Assembly (NCBI RefSeq): GCF_023634765.1
Contig: NZ_JAMLFX010000004.1
Coordinates: 29,520-93,519 of the forward strand
DNA length: 64,000 bases
From: Pseudomonas sp. AKS31
Lineage (GTDB): Bacteria > Pseudomonadota > Gammaproteobacteria > Pseudomonadales > Pseudomonadaceae
Direction of reading: 5' to 3'
The stretch's first letter is position 1. Each line of letters starts with the position of its first letter. A model generated the notes under the pieces. That model was not told where the DNA came from and ran no database searches. It saw only the letters and a program-made list of their open reading frames with translations. Shown here piece after piece: positions 18,340 to 27,986 of the stretch. Both the position numbers and the translations under genes were made by a program.

Positions 18340-19750
18340 ACTGCCGGGGCGGCATTCGCTGTTCTGGAAACTGGCGTTTCTGCTGGTCGCATTTTGTCTG
18401 CTGATGATCTGGCTGAGCTGGTCGTGGGGACGTTATATGGAGGAGCGCAACCAGTTCCTCTCCGATGAAGCGCGCGGCACCCTGACGCGTTACGCCGCGC
18501 AAGCGGAACAGGCGTGGCAGCACGGCGGCCGCAGCGGGGTCGATGACTGGTTGCAGAGCATGGAGCTGCGTGAAGCCAGTTGGGTCGGGGTGATCGGTGG
18601 CAATTTACAGTCGTTGAGTAATGATCCGCTCACTGATCAGGCGTTGCAGCGCCTGACGTTCCTGCGCGGCCTCGACTGGCCGATTCACAAACAGGGGCGG
18701 CCGTGGTTGCGCATTCCTTTTCCCAAAGAACCGTCTGCCGGCAGCCTGGTGATCGAATTGCCCGAACGATTTGTTCCGGGCAAGTACCGGCTGTTCTGGC
18801 GCGTTATCACCAACGGCGTGATTCCCGGTCTGTTCACGTTATTGCTGTGTGTCGGTTTGTACCGCTTGCTGGTCGTGCCCCTGAACAACCTGCGCGAACA
18901 GGCCAACGCCTGGCGCGCCGACCAATTGAATGTGCGCCTGTCGAGCGGCATTACTCAGCGCCCGGATGAACTCGGCGAACTGGCGCGGGCATTCGACTCG
19001 ATGTCTGAGCGCCTGCAATCGACCGTAGCTCTGCAGCAGCAATTGCTCCGCGATCTGTCCCATGAATTGCGCACACCGCTGAGCCGGCTGCGCGTCGCCA
19101 GCGAAAGCGAGCAGGATTTGGTGCAGCTACGCGAACGTATCGGTCGCGAAGTCGACGGTATGCAAAGACTGGTCGAAGACACCCTGCAACTGGCTTGGCT
19201 CGATACTGACCGCTCGCCATTGCCCGACGAGGCGATCCAGATTCAAGCCCTGTGGGAAATGCTCACCGATAACGCCTGTTATGAAAGCGGCTGGCCGAGT
19301 CTGCAATTGCAGTGTTCGGTCGAGGCGTCGTGCTGGGTGCGTGGCAACCTGAATACGTTGGCGCAGGCGCTGGAGAATATTTTGCGCAACGCCATTCGGC
19401 ATTCACCGCCGGGCGGGATTGTGCGTCTCGATGGCCGGCGCGATGGCGATTACTGGCATTTGTGGCTGGAAGATCAGGGCGGCGGTGTAGCGGAAGGGGA
19501 TCTGGAGCGGATCTTTTCGCCGTTCACCCGACTCGACGGCTCGCGGCCCGGCGACGGTGGATTCGGCTTGGGGCTGAGCATCGCGCGCAATGCCGTGCAG
19601 CGTCAGTGCGGGAGTATTTGGGCGGAGAACAGCGGAGCGGGGTTGCGGTTGAATTTGCGGTTGCTGGCGGATGACGGTGTTGCGCCGACTGACGCTATCG
19701 CTGGCAAGCCAGCTCCCACAGGGAGTGTGTTTCACCCGCAGATTGTTTGA
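18326..19750 (+). CDS. sensor histidine kinase
   Basis: A 474-residue kinase: membrane helices at about 14-34 and 163-185, a periplasmic sensor of about 125 residues, HAMP, H-box with H246 (LRDLSHELRTPLSRLRV) and ATPase motifs (ENILRNAIRHS, DQGGGV, GFGLGLSIA). It is the partner of the preceding regulator. The last 19 residues are encoded partly by a REP element (residues IAGKPAPTG come from 19697-19723), so the original stop has been lost or displaced and the C-terminus is probably non-functional sequence. The stimulus is unknown. Confidence 0.85.
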   Translation: MKRSELPGRHSLFWKLAFLLVAFCLLMIWLSWSWGRYMEERNQFLSDEARGTLTRYAAQAEQAWQHGGRSGVDDWLQSMELREASWVGVIGGNLQSLSNDPLTDQALQRLTFLRGLDWPIHKQGRPWLRIPFPKEPSAGSLVIELPERFVPGKYRLFWRVITNGVIPGLFTLLLCVGLYRLLVVPLNNLREQANAWRADQLNVRLSSGITQRPDELGELARAFDSMSERLQSTVALQQQLLRDLSHELRTPLSRLRVASESEQDLVQLRERIGREVDGMQRLVEDTLQLAWLDTDRSPLPDEAIQIQALWEMLTDNACYESGWPSLQLQCSVEASCWVRGNLNTLAQALENILRNAIRHSPPGGIVRLDGRRDGDYWHLWLEDQGGGVAEGDLERIFSPFTRLDGSRPGDGGFGLGLSIARNAVQRQCGSIWAENSGAGLRLNLRLLADDGVAPTDAIAGKPAPTGSVFHPQIV

Positions 19751-19830
19751 GTAATACAAGACAGTGTCAGCACTGCTGACACTATTAATAGAGCAACACG
19801 GGTCACTGTGGGAGCTGGCTTGCCAGCGAT
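19697..19830. repeat. REP pair overlapping a coding end
   Basis: Inverted 25-mers of the GGCAAGCCAGCTCCC family at 19697-19721 and 19806-19830. The left copy lies inside the 3' end of the sensor kinase gene; the spacer includes its stop codon and an inverted repeat (GTGTCAGCA-CTGCTGACAC). Confidence 0.9.
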
Positions 19831-20002
19831 GAGGCCACTCGCATCGCCGCAAACAAAGATGACCCAGCGTAAAAGTCTCACCAGTGGTGAGACTATTGCT
19901 GCTTATTCCCATAAACCATAAGCACCGCACTTTGCGTGATATGGCCTTCGCAGGTTTGCCGGTATGATAGGCGCCCCCGCACGTCTGGATTGCGAATACG
20001 CC

Positions 20003-20905
20003 ATGACCTTGCAGTACCCAACCATCGCCGATTGCGTCGGCAACACGCCGCTGGTGCGTTTGCAGCGCCTGCCCGGTGCCACCAGCAACACCCTATTGCT
20101 CAAGCTCGAAGGGAATAACCCGGCGGGTTCGGTCAAGGACCGTCCGGCGTTGTCGATGATCACCCGCGCCGAGTTGCGCGGGCAGATCCACGCTGGCGAT
20201 ACATTGATCGAAGCGACCTCGGGCAACACCGGGATCGCCTTGGCGATGGCCGCCGCGATCAAGGGTTACAAGATGATCCTGATCATGCCGGACAACTCCA
20301 GCGCCGAGCGTAAAGCGGCGATGACCGCCTACGGTGCCGAGCTGATTCTGGTCAGCCAGGAAGAAGGCATGGAAGGCGCCCGCGATCTTGCGCAGCGGAT
20401 GGAAGCCGAAGGTCGTGGCAAGGTGCTTGATCAGTTCGCCAACGGTGACAACCCCGAGGCGCACTACACCACCACCGGCCCGGAAATCTGGCGTCAGACC
20501 CAGGGCACCATCACCCATTTCGTCAGTTCGATGGGCACCACCGGCACCATCATGGGCGTGTCGCGCTACTTGAAAGAGCAGAGCGACAGCGTGCAGATCG
20601 TTGGTCTGCAACCGATGGAAGGCTCGGCCATTCCCGGCATCCGCCGCTGGCCGCAGGAATACCTGCCGAAGATCTATCAGGCTGACCGCGTCGACCGTAT
20701 CGTCGACATGGCGCAAAGCGAGGCCGAAGACGTCACCCGGCGTCTGGCCCGCGAAGAAGGCATCTTCTGCGGCGTGTCCTCGGGCGGTGCAGTGGCAGCG
20801 ATGCTGCGCCTGTCCAAAGAAGTTGAAAACGCGGTGATCGTCGCGATCATCTGCGACCGTGGCGACCGTTACTTGTCGACCGGCATTTTCGACGCGCCCA
20901 ACTGA
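20003..20905 (+). CDS. cysM: cysteine synthase B
   Basis: A 300-residue PLP enzyme that makes cysteine (or S-sulfocysteine) from O-acetylserine and sulfide or thiosulfate. The Schiff-base lysine lies in [12 protein letters not shown]. The substrate loop is [12 protein letters not shown], and the phosphate cradle is GTTGTIMG. Length fits CysM rather than CysK. The start ATG gives [21 protein letters not shown]. The stop overlaps the rlmD start (TGATG). The cysM-rlmD-relA-mazG order is typical of Pseudomonas. Confidence 0.93.
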   Translation: MTLQYPTIADCVGNTPLVRLQRLPGATSNTLLLKLEGNNPAGSVKDRPALSMITRAELRGQIHAGDTLIEATSGNTGIALAMAAAIKGYKMILIMPDNSSAERKAAMTAYGAELILVSQEEGMEGARDLAQRMEAEGRGKVLDQFANGDNPEAHYTTTGPEIWRQTQGTITHFVSSMGTTGTIMGVSRYLKEQSDSVQIVGLQPMEGSAIPGIRRWPQEYLPKIYQADRVDRIVDMAQSEAEDVTRRLAREEGIFCGVSSGGAVAAMLRLSKEVENAVIVAIICDRGDRYLSTGIFDAPN

Positions 20906-22281
20906 TGGCCAAGCATGAGAGAGGCCTGCGCTTCCAGCCCACGGGCGGAAGCAAGGCGCCGCAAATCCCGACCGGCAAAAAGCAGCGCTTGAGCATCGAG
21001 CGCCTGGCCAATGACGGTCGCGGTATCGCGTTTTTCGAAGGCAAAACCTGGTTCGTCCTCGGCGCCCTTGCCGGTGAAGAGGTCGAAGCACGGGTGCTCG
21101 GCGCCCACGGCAAAGTGGTCGAGGCGCGCACCGAGCGCGTGTTCAAGGCCAGCGAGTTGCGTCGCCCGGCACCGTGTCAGCACGCCGGCCGTTGCGGCGG
21201 TTGCAGCGTCCAGCATTTGCCCCACAGCGAACAGCTTGCCCTGAAACAGCGCATGCTCGCCGAGCAATTGTCGCGCGTTGCCGGTGTCGAACCGCAAGAG
21301 TGGGCCGCGCCGCTGACCGGTCCCGAATTCGGTTATCGCCGTCGCGCCCGGATTGCGGTGCGCTGGGACATGAAGGCGAAGAAGCTCGAAGTGGGTTTCC
21401 GTGCCGCCGGCAGTCAGGACATCGTCGCGATCAACGAATGCCCGGTGCTGGTACAGCCCTTGCAACCGATCATGACCCGCTTGCCGGAGATGCTTCGTCG
21501 TTTGAGCAAACCGCAAGCGTTGGGCCATGTCGAGTTGTTCAGCGGCTCGTCACTGGCAGTGCTGCTGCGGCACATGGCGCCGTTGTCCGAAGCGGATCTG
21601 ACGATCCTCAAGGACTTCTGCCAATTCCATCAAGCGCAATTGTGGCTGCATGGCGAAAGCGAGCCGCAACCGGTCGATGCGACCCAGTCGCTGGGCTATC
21701 GCTTGGAGCAGTGGGATCTCGATCTGGCGTACCGCCCGGGTGATTTCATTCAGGTCAACGCCGGCGTCAACGAAGCCATGGTTGCGCAAGCGCTGGACTG
21801 GTTGAAACCGGGCAGCGACGAGCGCGTGCTGGATCTGTTCTGCGGCCTCGGCAACTTTGCCTTGCCGCTGGCCAAAAGCGTGCGGGAAGTGGTAGCGGTC
21901 GAAGGCGTGCAGACCATGGTCGATCGCGCCGAAGCCAACGCCGCCAGTAACAATTTGCATAACACAAAGTTTTTTCAAGCTGATTTATCCCAGCCTTTGA
22001 CCGATGCCCAGTGGATCGGAAACGGCTTTTCTGCGGTACTCTTGGACCCACCGCGTGACGGTGCTTTCGAGGTGGTGCGCAAGCTGGCGACCCTGGGCGC
22101 CAAACGGTTGGTGTATGTGTCGTGCAACCCGGCAACTCTGGCGCGCGATACGGTCGAATTGATCAAGCAGGGCTACCGGTTAAAACGTGCCGGGATTCTC
22201 GATATGTTTCCTCAGACGGCGCATGTCGAGGCCATGGCGTTATTTGAAGCGAGCCAGGATGGCTCGTCTGAATCCGTCTGA
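20905..22281 (+). CDS. rlmD: 23S rRNA (uracil-1939-C5) methyltransferase
   Basis: A 458-residue TrmA/RlmD-family methyltransferase. It has an N-terminal TRAM domain (about 25-85), an iron-sulfur cysteine cluster [10 protein letters not shown], a SAM-binding motif [15 protein letters not shown] and the catalytic cysteine in [12 protein letters not shown]. It forms m5U1939 in 23S rRNA. The ATG overlaps the cysM stop by one base. The end of the gene (about 21955-22000) is locally AT-richer than its surroundings. Confidence 0.93.
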   Translation: MAKHERGLRFQPTGGSKAPQIPTGKKQRLSIERLANDGRGIAFFEGKTWFVLGALAGEEVEARVLGAHGKVVEARTERVFKASELRRPAPCQHAGRCGGCSVQHLPHSEQLALKQRMLAEQLSRVAGVEPQEWAAPLTGPEFGYRRRARIAVRWDMKAKKLEVGFRAAGSQDIVAINECPVLVQPLQPIMTRLPEMLRRLSKPQALGHVELFSGSSLAVLLRHMAPLSEADLTILKDFCQFHQAQLWLHGESEPQPVDATQSLGYRLEQWDLDLAYRPGDFIQVNAGVNEAMVAQALDWLKPGSDERVLDLFCGLGNFALPLAKSVREVVAVEGVQTMVDRAEANAASNNLHNTKFFQADLSQPLTDAQWIGNGFSAVLLDPPRDGAFEVVRKLATLGAKRLVYVSCNPATLARDTVELIKQGYRLKRAGILDMFPQTAHVEAMALFEASQDGSSESV

Positions 22282-22382
22282 TCTGTCCGCGCAGCGCTCG
22301 CTTTAGCCCCGCGAGCGCAAACGGACAATAAGGATCAGCGATTTGACGCATTGAATCTGCGTCGTAGGGAAGGTAAAGCAAG

Positions 22383-24626
22383 ATGGTACAGGTGAGAGCA
22401 CACCAGCCGATCAACACTGACGGCAGTATCAATCTCGAGGCTTGGCTCGATCACGCGGTCAGTGTCGATCTGGCACTGGATCGCGAAGCCTTGAAAGAAG
22501 CCTGCGAGTTCGCTCGCGAGGCCGAACAACAATCCAATGCCAAGAAGAATCTGTGGGCCGAAGGCTCCGGCAGTTTCAGCACGGGCCTGGAAATCGCCGA
22601 GATTCTCGCCGACCTCAAGCTCGATCAGGATTCGCTTGTCGCAGCGGTCCTGTATCGCGGCGTGCGCGAAGGCCAGATCGAACTCGCGGCCGTCGGCCAG
22701 CGCTTCGGCCCGGTGGTGGCCAAACTGATCGACGGCGTGCAGCGCATGGCGGCCATCAGCGCCAGTCTCAGCCCGCGTCAGTCGATGGTCATGGGCACGC
22801 AAGGGCAGGTGGAAAACCTGCGCAAGATGCTTGTGGCGATGGTCGATGACGTTCGCGTTGCGCTGATCAAACTGGCCGAACGTACTTGCGCCATTCGTGC
22901 GGTGAAAACCGCCGACGACGAAAAGCGTAACCGTGTCGCCCGCGAAGTCTTCGACATTTACGCGCCGCTCGCGCACCGCCTCGGCATCGGTCATATCAAA
23001 TGGGAACTGGAGGACTTGTCCTTCCGTTATCTCGAGCCGGATCAATACAAACAGATCGCCAAGTTGCTCCACGAGCGACGGCTGGACCGTGAGCGTTTCA
23101 TCGCCGATGTGATGACCCAGCTCAAGGATGAATTGCAGGCCACCGGCATCGATGCCGATATCAGCGGCCGGGCCAAACACATCTATTCCATCTGGCGCAA
23201 AATGCAGCGCAAGGGTCTGGAATTCAGCCAGATCTACGACGTGCGCGCCGTGCGTGTGCTGGTGCCGGAAATGCGCGACTGCTACACCGCGTTGGGCATC
23301 GTCCACACCTTGTGGCGGCACATCCCGAAAGAATTCGACGACTACATTGCCAACCCGAAAGAGAACGGCTACCGCTCGCTGCACACGGCGGTGATCGGCC
23401 CTGAAGGTAAAGTGCTTGAGGTGCAGATCCGTACGCACTCGATGCACGAAGAAGCCGAGCTCGGCGTCTGCGCGCACTGGCGCTACAAGGGTACCGACGT
23501 CAAATCCGGTTCGAACCACTACGAAGAGAAAATTTCCTGGCTGCGTCAGGTTCTTGAGTGGCACGAAGAGCTGGGCGATATCGGTGGTCTGGCCGAACAG
23601 CTGCGTGTCGATATCGAGCCGGATCGGGTCTACATCTTCACTCCTGACGGTCACGCCATCGACTTGCCGAAAGGCGCGACGCCGCTGGACTTCGCCTATC
23701 GCGTGCACACCGAGATCGGCCACAACTGCCGTGGCGCGAAGATCAACGGGCGCATTGTGCCGCTCAACTACAGCCTGCAGACCGGTGAGCAGGTCGAGAT
23801 CATCACCAGCAAGCACGGCACGCCGAGCCGCGACTGGCTGAACTCCAACCTCGGTTACGTCACCACCTCGCGGGCGCGGGCGAAGATCGTTCACTGGTTC
23901 AAGCTGCAGGCGCGTGACCAGAACGTGGCGGCCGGTAAAACCCTGATCGAGCGCGAACTGACGCGCCTCGGCCTGCCCGCGGTGGACTTCGACAAGCTGG
24001 CCGACAAGGCCAATATGAAAACCGCCGAGGACATGTTCGCCGCCCTCGGCGCCGGCGACTTGCGCCTGGCGCAACTGGTCAACCTCGCGCAGCAATTGGT
24101 CGAACCGGAACGCGGCAACGAGCAACTGGAACTGATCCCGCGCAAAGCCACCGGTTACAAACCGGGCAAGCGCGGCGATATTCAGATCCAGGGCGTGGGC
24201 AACCTGATGACGCAGATGGCCGGCTGCTGCCAGCCGCTGCCTGGCGATGCGATCGTCGGTTACATCACCCAGGGGCGTGGCGTGAGCATTCACCGTCAGG
24301 ACTGCGCCTCGGTGCTGCAACTGGGCGGACGCGAGCCGGAGCGGATCATCCAGGTCAGCTGGGGTCCGGTGCCGGTGCTCACCTATCCGGTGGACATCGT
24401 CATCCGCGCCTACGACCGTTCCGGGCTGCTGCGTGACGTTTCGCAAGTACTGCTCAACGAGCGCATCAACGTGCTGGCGGTCAACACCCGTTCGAACAAG
24501 GAAGACAACACCGCGCTGATGTCGCTGACCATCGAGATCCCGGGCCTGGATGCGCTGGGTCGCTTGCTGGGACGGATTTCGCAGTTGCCGAACATCATCG
24601 AAACGCGGCGTAACCGCACCCCTTGA
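22383..24626 (+). CDS. relA: GTP pyrophosphokinase RelA
   Basis: A 747-residue RelA-type (p)ppGpp synthetase, which acts on ribosomes when uncharged tRNA is in the A site. The N-terminal hydrolase-like domain is degenerate (the HD pair is absent around LVAAVLYRGVREG), as in mono-functional RelA. The synthetase domain contains YRSLHTAVIGP. TGS (VYIFTPDGHAIDLPKGATPLDFAY), a helical/zinc-finger part (GCCQPLPGD) and a C-terminal ACT domain follow. It is transcribed after rlmD across 101 bp. The C-terminus is intact. Confidence 0.96.
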   Translation: MVQVRAHQPINTDGSINLEAWLDHAVSVDLALDREALKEACEFAREAEQQSNAKKNLWAEGSGSFSTGLEIAEILADLKLDQDSLVAAVLYRGVREGQIELAAVGQRFGPVVAKLIDGVQRMAAISASLSPRQSMVMGTQGQVENLRKMLVAMVDDVRVALIKLAERTCAIRAVKTADDEKRNRVAREVFDIYAPLAHRLGIGHIKWELEDLSFRYLEPDQYKQIAKLLHERRLDRERFIADVMTQLKDELQATGIDADISGRAKHIYSIWRKMQRKGLEFSQIYDVRAVRVLVPEMRDCYTALGIVHTLWRHIPKEFDDYIANPKENGYRSLHTAVIGPEGKVLEVQIRTHSMHEEAELGVCAHWRYKGTDVKSGSNHYEEKISWLRQVLEWHEELGDIGGLAEQLRVDIEPDRVYIFTPDGHAIDLPKGATPLDFAYRVHTEIGHNCRGAKINGRIVPLNYSLQTGEQVEIITSKHGTPSRDWLNSNLGYVTTSRARAKIVHWFKLQARDQNVAAGKTLIERELTRLGLPAVDFDKLADKANMKTAEDMFAALGAGDLRLAQLVNLAQQLVEPERGNEQLELIPRKATGYKPGKRGDIQIQGVGNLMTQMAGCCQPLPGDAIVGYITQGRGVSIHRQDCASVLQLGGREPERIIQVSWGPVPVLTYPVDIVIRAYDRSGLLRDVSQVLLNERINVLAVNTRSNKEDNTALMSLTIEIPGLDALGRLLGRISQLPNIIETRRNRTP

Positions 24627-24640
24627 AGATGACTTCGATT

Positions 24641-24671
24641 GATCGTTCCCACGCTCCGCGTGGGAACGATC
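24641..24671. repeat. perfect 13-bp inverted repeat between relA and mazG
   Basis: GATCGTTCCCACG (24641-24653), a 5-nt loop CTCCG, and its exact complement (24659-24671). This hairpin is a recurrent intergenic repeat in pseudomonads. There is no T-run after it, so it is more likely an mRNA stabilising or processing element than a terminator. Confidence 0.85.
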
Positions 24672-24703
24672 AAGATCGCAGAAAGGGTTGAGTGAGATTT
24701 TGT

Positions 24704-25537
24704 ATGTACAGCCTTGAAGACCTGCTCCACCTCATGAACCGTCTGCGCGATCCGCAGTTCGGTTGCCCGTGGGACATCAAGCAAACCTACGCAACCATCG
24801 TTCCGCACACCCTCGAAGAAGCTTACGAAGTGGCCGACGCCATCGAGCGTGGCGACTTCGATCATTTGCAGGGCGAGTTGGGCGATCTGCTGTTCCAGGT
24901 GGTGTATTACAGCCAGTTGGCCAAGGAAGAAGGGCGCTTCGAATTTGCCGGAGTAATCGATAGCATCACCCGCAAGCTGATTCGTCGTCATCCACACGTG
25001 TTTCCCACCGGCGATCTCTACGCGCCGCTGGATGTGCCGCGCTTGAGTGAAGAACAGGTCAAGCAGCGCTGGGAAGAGATCAAAGCCGAGGAGCGCGCGG
25101 AGAAGTCTGCCGCGCCGGAGCAGCTGTCATTGCTTGATGATGTGCCAGCGACGTTGCCGGCACTATCGCGTTCGGCCAAGTTGCAGAAGCGCGCAGGCCA
25201 GGTCGGTTTCGACTGGCCGGATGCCTTGCCGGTGCTCGACAAGGTGCGCGAGGAACTCGATGAAGTCCTCGAAGCCATGGCCGAAAACGATCCGGTGGCC
25301 GTGGCTGACGAGATCGGCGACTTGCTGTTTTCCGTGGTCAATCTGGCTCGGCATCTGAAGGTCGACCCGGAAACGGCACTGCGTGGCGCCAACGGCAAGT
25401 TCGAAAGACGTTTCCGATTTATCGAACAGGCATTGCGCGACACCCACCGTCCCATAGAAGATTGCACCCTCGAAGAGTTGGACGCCCTGTGGGGTGAAGC
25501 CAAACGTCAGGAAAAGAATTTGCCCGGCTGCGGCTGA
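24704..25537 (+). CDS. mazG: nucleoside triphosphate pyrophosphohydrolase MazG
   Basis: A 277-residue house-cleaning NTP pyrophosphatase with two MazG domains. Metal-binding acidic motifs are visible in the first (EEAYEVADAIE ... GELGDLLFQVVYY) and second (REELDEVLEAMAEND ... ADEIGDLLFSVVN) domains. It hydrolyses NTPs to NMP and pyrophosphate and in E. coli also affects ppGpp levels, which fits its position after relA. Start ATG at 24704 gives MYSLEDLLHLMNRLRDP; an in-frame GTG four codons earlier is possible. Confidence 0.93.
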   Translation: MYSLEDLLHLMNRLRDPQFGCPWDIKQTYATIVPHTLEEAYEVADAIERGDFDHLQGELGDLLFQVVYYSQLAKEEGRFEFAGVIDSITRKLIRRHPHVFPTGDLYAPLDVPRLSEEQVKQRWEEIKAEERAEKSAAPEQLSLLDDVPATLPALSRSAKLQKRAGQVGFDWPDALPVLDKVREELDEVLEAMAENDPVAVADEIGDLLFSVVNLARHLKVDPETALRGANGKFERRFRFIEQALRDTHRPIEDCTLEELDALWGEAKRQEKNLPGCG

Positions 25538-25562
25538 GCCACTGCCCAAGTGAGTAAGCACC

Positions 25563-26105
25563 ATGAGTATTTCCCTTCGCGACCAGTTGCTCAAAGCAGG
25601 CCTGGTCAACCAAAAGCAGGCAAAACAGGTCAGCAAGGACAAGCAGAAGCAGCAGCGTCTGGCGCACAAAGGCCAGATCGAGCTGGATGACTCGCAGCAG
25701 CGTGCCGCCCAGGAAGCCATGGCCGAGAAGGTCAAGCGCGACCAGGAGCTGAACCGTCAGCAGAAAGAGAAAGCCGAAGCCAAGGCGCGTGCGGCGCAGG
25801 TCAAGCAACTGATCGAAGTCTCGCGTCTGCCCAAGCTGACCACCGAGGACTACTACAACTTCGTCGACGACAAGAAGGTCAAGCGCATCTCGGTCAACAC
25901 GCTGATGCGCAACAAGCTCAGCAGCGGTTCGCTGGCGATCGTCCACCATGCCGGCGGCTACGAAGTGATTCCCCGTGAAGCGGCCCTGAAGATCCAGGAA
26001 CGCGATCCACAGCGTATCGTCCAGCTCAACGTGCAGACCGAAGAGGTCAGCAGCGAGGACGATCCGTACGCGGCGTATCAGATCCCTGATGACCTGATGT
26101 GGTAA
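25563..26105 (+). CDS. DUF2058 family protein (YaiL-like)
   Basis: A 180-residue protein with a highly charged helical N-terminal half rich in Lys, Gln and Ala (MSISLRDQLLKAGLVNQKQAKQ), probably coiled-coil, and a C-terminal globular part ending AAYQIPDDLMW. It matches the DUF2058/YaiL family, which is nucleoprotein-like and uncharacterised. It is 25 bp after mazG, likely the same transcript, and is followed by a strong terminator. Confidence 0.85.
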   Translation: MSISLRDQLLKAGLVNQKQAKQVSKDKQKQQRLAHKGQIELDDSQQRAAQEAMAEKVKRDQELNRQQKEKAEAKARAAQVKQLIEVSRLPKLTTEDYYNFVDDKKVKRISVNTLMRNKLSSGSLAIVHHAGGYEVIPREAALKIQERDPQRIVQLNVQTEEVSSEDDPYAAYQIPDDLMW

Positions 26106-26122
26106 ATCGATAAAGCTGTAAC

Positions 26123-26160
26123 AACGACAAACCCCGCTCATGGCGGGGTTTGTCGTTTTC
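26123..26160. terminator. bidirectional terminator between DUF2058 gene and a convergent small gene
   Basis: Stem ACCCCGC/GCGGGGT (26131-26137 with 26143-26149), extended by AACGACAA/TTGTCGTT, loop TCATG. The T/A-rich arms on both sides allow termination in either direction. Confidence 0.88.
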
Positions 26161-26174
26161 AATGCTGTGGTGAC

Positions 26175-26363
26175 TCAGGAGGAGCGGGCTTCGCGTTGTT
26201 GCTCTTGCACTTCGAGTTCGGCCTTGTAGTTATGGGCATCGATCTCATTGTGGAACATGCCGACCAGCAAGTCTTGTTGATGCACATCCCAGATGCGGAT
26301 ACCGGCGGCTACGCCTTCGTGGGACATGTGTGAATCGTCGCGTTCAGTTACTTTTACAGTCAT
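26175..26363 (-). CDS. small conserved hypothetical protein
   Basis: A 62-residue acidic protein (IRIWDVHQQDLLVGMFHNEI core, then a charged C-terminal helix ELEVQEQQREARSS). No membrane segment. TTTGGAG lies upstream of the ATG, and the terminator at 26123-26160 lies 15 bp past its stop; both support a real gene. Function unknown. Confidence 0.72.
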   Translation of the reverse strand: MTVKVTERDDSHMSHEGVAAGIRIWDVHQQDLLVGMFHNEIDAHNYKAELEVQEQQREARSS

Positions 26364-26465
26364 CTGCTAGCTCCAAATCTCAAGTTATCTGCAGCAAGGC
26401 GTGTGCAGGACTCTTTTATATGTTTGGTTAGCTTGCTAAGTAAACGCTTGATTTGCGCAAGGTGT

Positions 26466-26484
26466 TGTTGCGTTTTTTGCAACA
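26466..26484. other. hairpin in the 391-bp gap upstream of the small gene
   Basis: TGTTGC-GTTTTTT-GCAACA stem-loop in otherwise unassigned DNA. The T-run is in the loop, so it is not a standard terminator. Apart from this and the REP pair, the gap 26364-26697 shows nothing I can name. Confidence 0.35.
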
Positions 26485-26572
26485 GTGCTGCAGCCCGCGT
26501 AATCCGCGACATTCGGTCGCAGGGCGGTAAGTTTCATGACAGAAGTTTCATTTTCAGAACACACCGAGAACC

Positions 26573-26664
26573 CTGTGGGAGCTGGCTTGCCAGCGATAGC
26601 GGGGTGTCAGGCGACATAGATGTTTGCTGTGCTGACGTCATCGCTGGCAAGCCAGCTCCCACAG
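26573..26664. repeat. REP pair in reversed arrangement
   Basis: GGCAAGCCAGCTCCC-family copies at 26573-26597 and 26640-26664, but with the copies pointing the opposite way from the other pairs: CTGTGGGAG comes first and CTCCCACAG last, so the GCGAT ends face each other. Confidence 0.9.
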
Positions 26665-26698
26665 GGGGCGGTGGGGTTCCCGCTACTTTCTGCAGGCA

Positions 26699-26732
26699 AA
26701 AAAAACGCCCCGAACCAGTCGGGGCGTTTTCA
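26699..26732 (-). terminator. rho-independent terminator after fabB
   Basis: AACGCCCCG-AACCAGT-CGGGGCGTT stem. On the minus strand it is followed by a run of T, about 25 bp past the fabB stop. Confidence 0.9.
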
Positions 26733-26754
26733 TGTGTGGCTCAGCAACGGGGAA

Positions 26755-27975
26755 TTACTTGCCTTCCCAGCGCTTCAGGACCAGCGTGGCGTTGGTGCCG
26801 CCGAAGCCGAAGCTGTTGCTCATCACGGTGTTGATGGTGGCGTTCTCGCGGGTCTTGGTCAGCACCGGCAGATCGGCCACTTCAGGGTCCAGCTCGTCGA
26901 TGTTGGCGGAGCCGGCAATGAAGTTGCCTTCCATCATCAGCATGCAGTAGATCGCTTCGTGAACGCCGGCGGCGCCCAGGGAGTGACCGGACAGGCTCTT
27001 GGTCGAGCTGATTGCAGGTGCCTTGTCGCCGAACACTTCACGCACACCTTTCATTTCCGCAACGTCGCCGACCGGAGTCGAGGTGCCGTGGGTATTCAGG
27101 TAGTCGATCGGCGTATCAACGGTGGACATCGCCATCTGCATGCAGCGGATCGCGCCTTCGCCACTTGGGGCAACCATGTCGTAGCCGTCGGAGGTCGCGC
27201 CGTAGCCAACGATTTCCGCGTAGATTTTTGCGCCACGGGCCAGAGCGTGTTCCAGCTCTTCAACCACGACCATACCGCCACCGCCAGCAATGACGAAACC
27301 GTCACGGTCAGCGTCGTAGGCACGCGAAGCTTGTTCCGGGGTGTCGTTACGCTTGCTGGACAGAGCGCCCATCGCGTCGAACAGGAACGACTGGCTCCAG
27401 TGCTCTTCTTCACCGCCACCGGCGAAGACGATGTCCTGCTTGCCCATCTGGATCTGTTCCATGGCGGTACCGATGCAGTGAGCACTGGTGGCGCAGGCAG
27501 AAGCGATGGAGTAGTTCAGGCCCTTGATCTTGAATGGCGTGGCCAGGCACGCGGAAACGGTGCTGCTCATGGTCCGCGTAACGCGGTATGGGCCAACGCG
27601 CTTCACGCCTTTCTCACGCAGGATGTCCAGCGCTTCCATCTGGTTCAGCGTGGAAGCACCACCGGAACCAGCGATCAGGCCGGTACGCGGGTTGGACACT
27701 TGCTCTTCGGTCAGGCCGGAGTCAGTGATGGCGTCTTTCATGGCCAGGTAGGCGTAAGCCGCTGCGTGGCCGACGAAACGATAGATCTTGCGATCGATCA
27801 GTTCTTCAAGGTTGAGGTCGATGGAGCCGGAAACCTGGCTACGCAGACCCATTTCAGCATATTCCGGGTTGAACCGGATGCCAGGGCGGCTTGCACGCAG
27901 GTTAGCGGAGACGGTCTCTTTGTCATTGCCCAGGCACGAAACAATGCCCAGACCAGTGATAACGACGCGGCGCAT
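26755..27975 (-). CDS. fabB: beta-ketoacyl-ACP synthase I
   Basis: A 406-residue condensing enzyme that elongates unsaturated acyl-ACPs. The catalytic triad is C161 ([11 protein letters not shown]), H296 ([11 protein letters not shown]) and H331 (SGHSLGAAG). The N-terminus [15 protein letters not shown] is typical of FabB. It lies 11 bp after fabA and should form the fabAB operon that controls the unsaturated fatty acid content of the membrane. A terminator follows. Confidence 0.97.
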   Translation of the reverse strand: MRRVVITGLGIVSCLGNDKETVSANLRASRPGIRFNPEYAEMGLRSQVSGSIDLNLEELIDRKIYRFVGHAAAYAYLAMKDAITDSGLTEEQVSNPRTGLIAGSGGASTLNQMEALDILREKGVKRVGPYRVTRTMSSTVSACLATPFKIKGLNYSIASACATSAHCIGTAMEQIQMGKQDIVFAGGGEEEHWSQSFLFDAMGALSSKRNDTPEQASRAYDADRDGFVIAGGGGMVVVEELEHALARGAKIYAEIVGYGATSDGYDMVAPSGEGAIRCMQMAMSTVDTPIDYLNTHGTSTPVGDVAEMKGVREVFGDKAPAISSTKSLSGHSLGAAGVHEAIYCMLMMEGNFIAGSANIDELDPEVADLPVLTKTRENATINTVMSNSFGFGGTNATLVLKRWEGK

Positions 27976-27986
27976 GCGAATAACCC

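Noticed and set aside
22335..24446. 703-residue open frame opposite relA
   Set aside because: Antisense shadow of RelA; composition rich in Arg/His/Gln with no domain.
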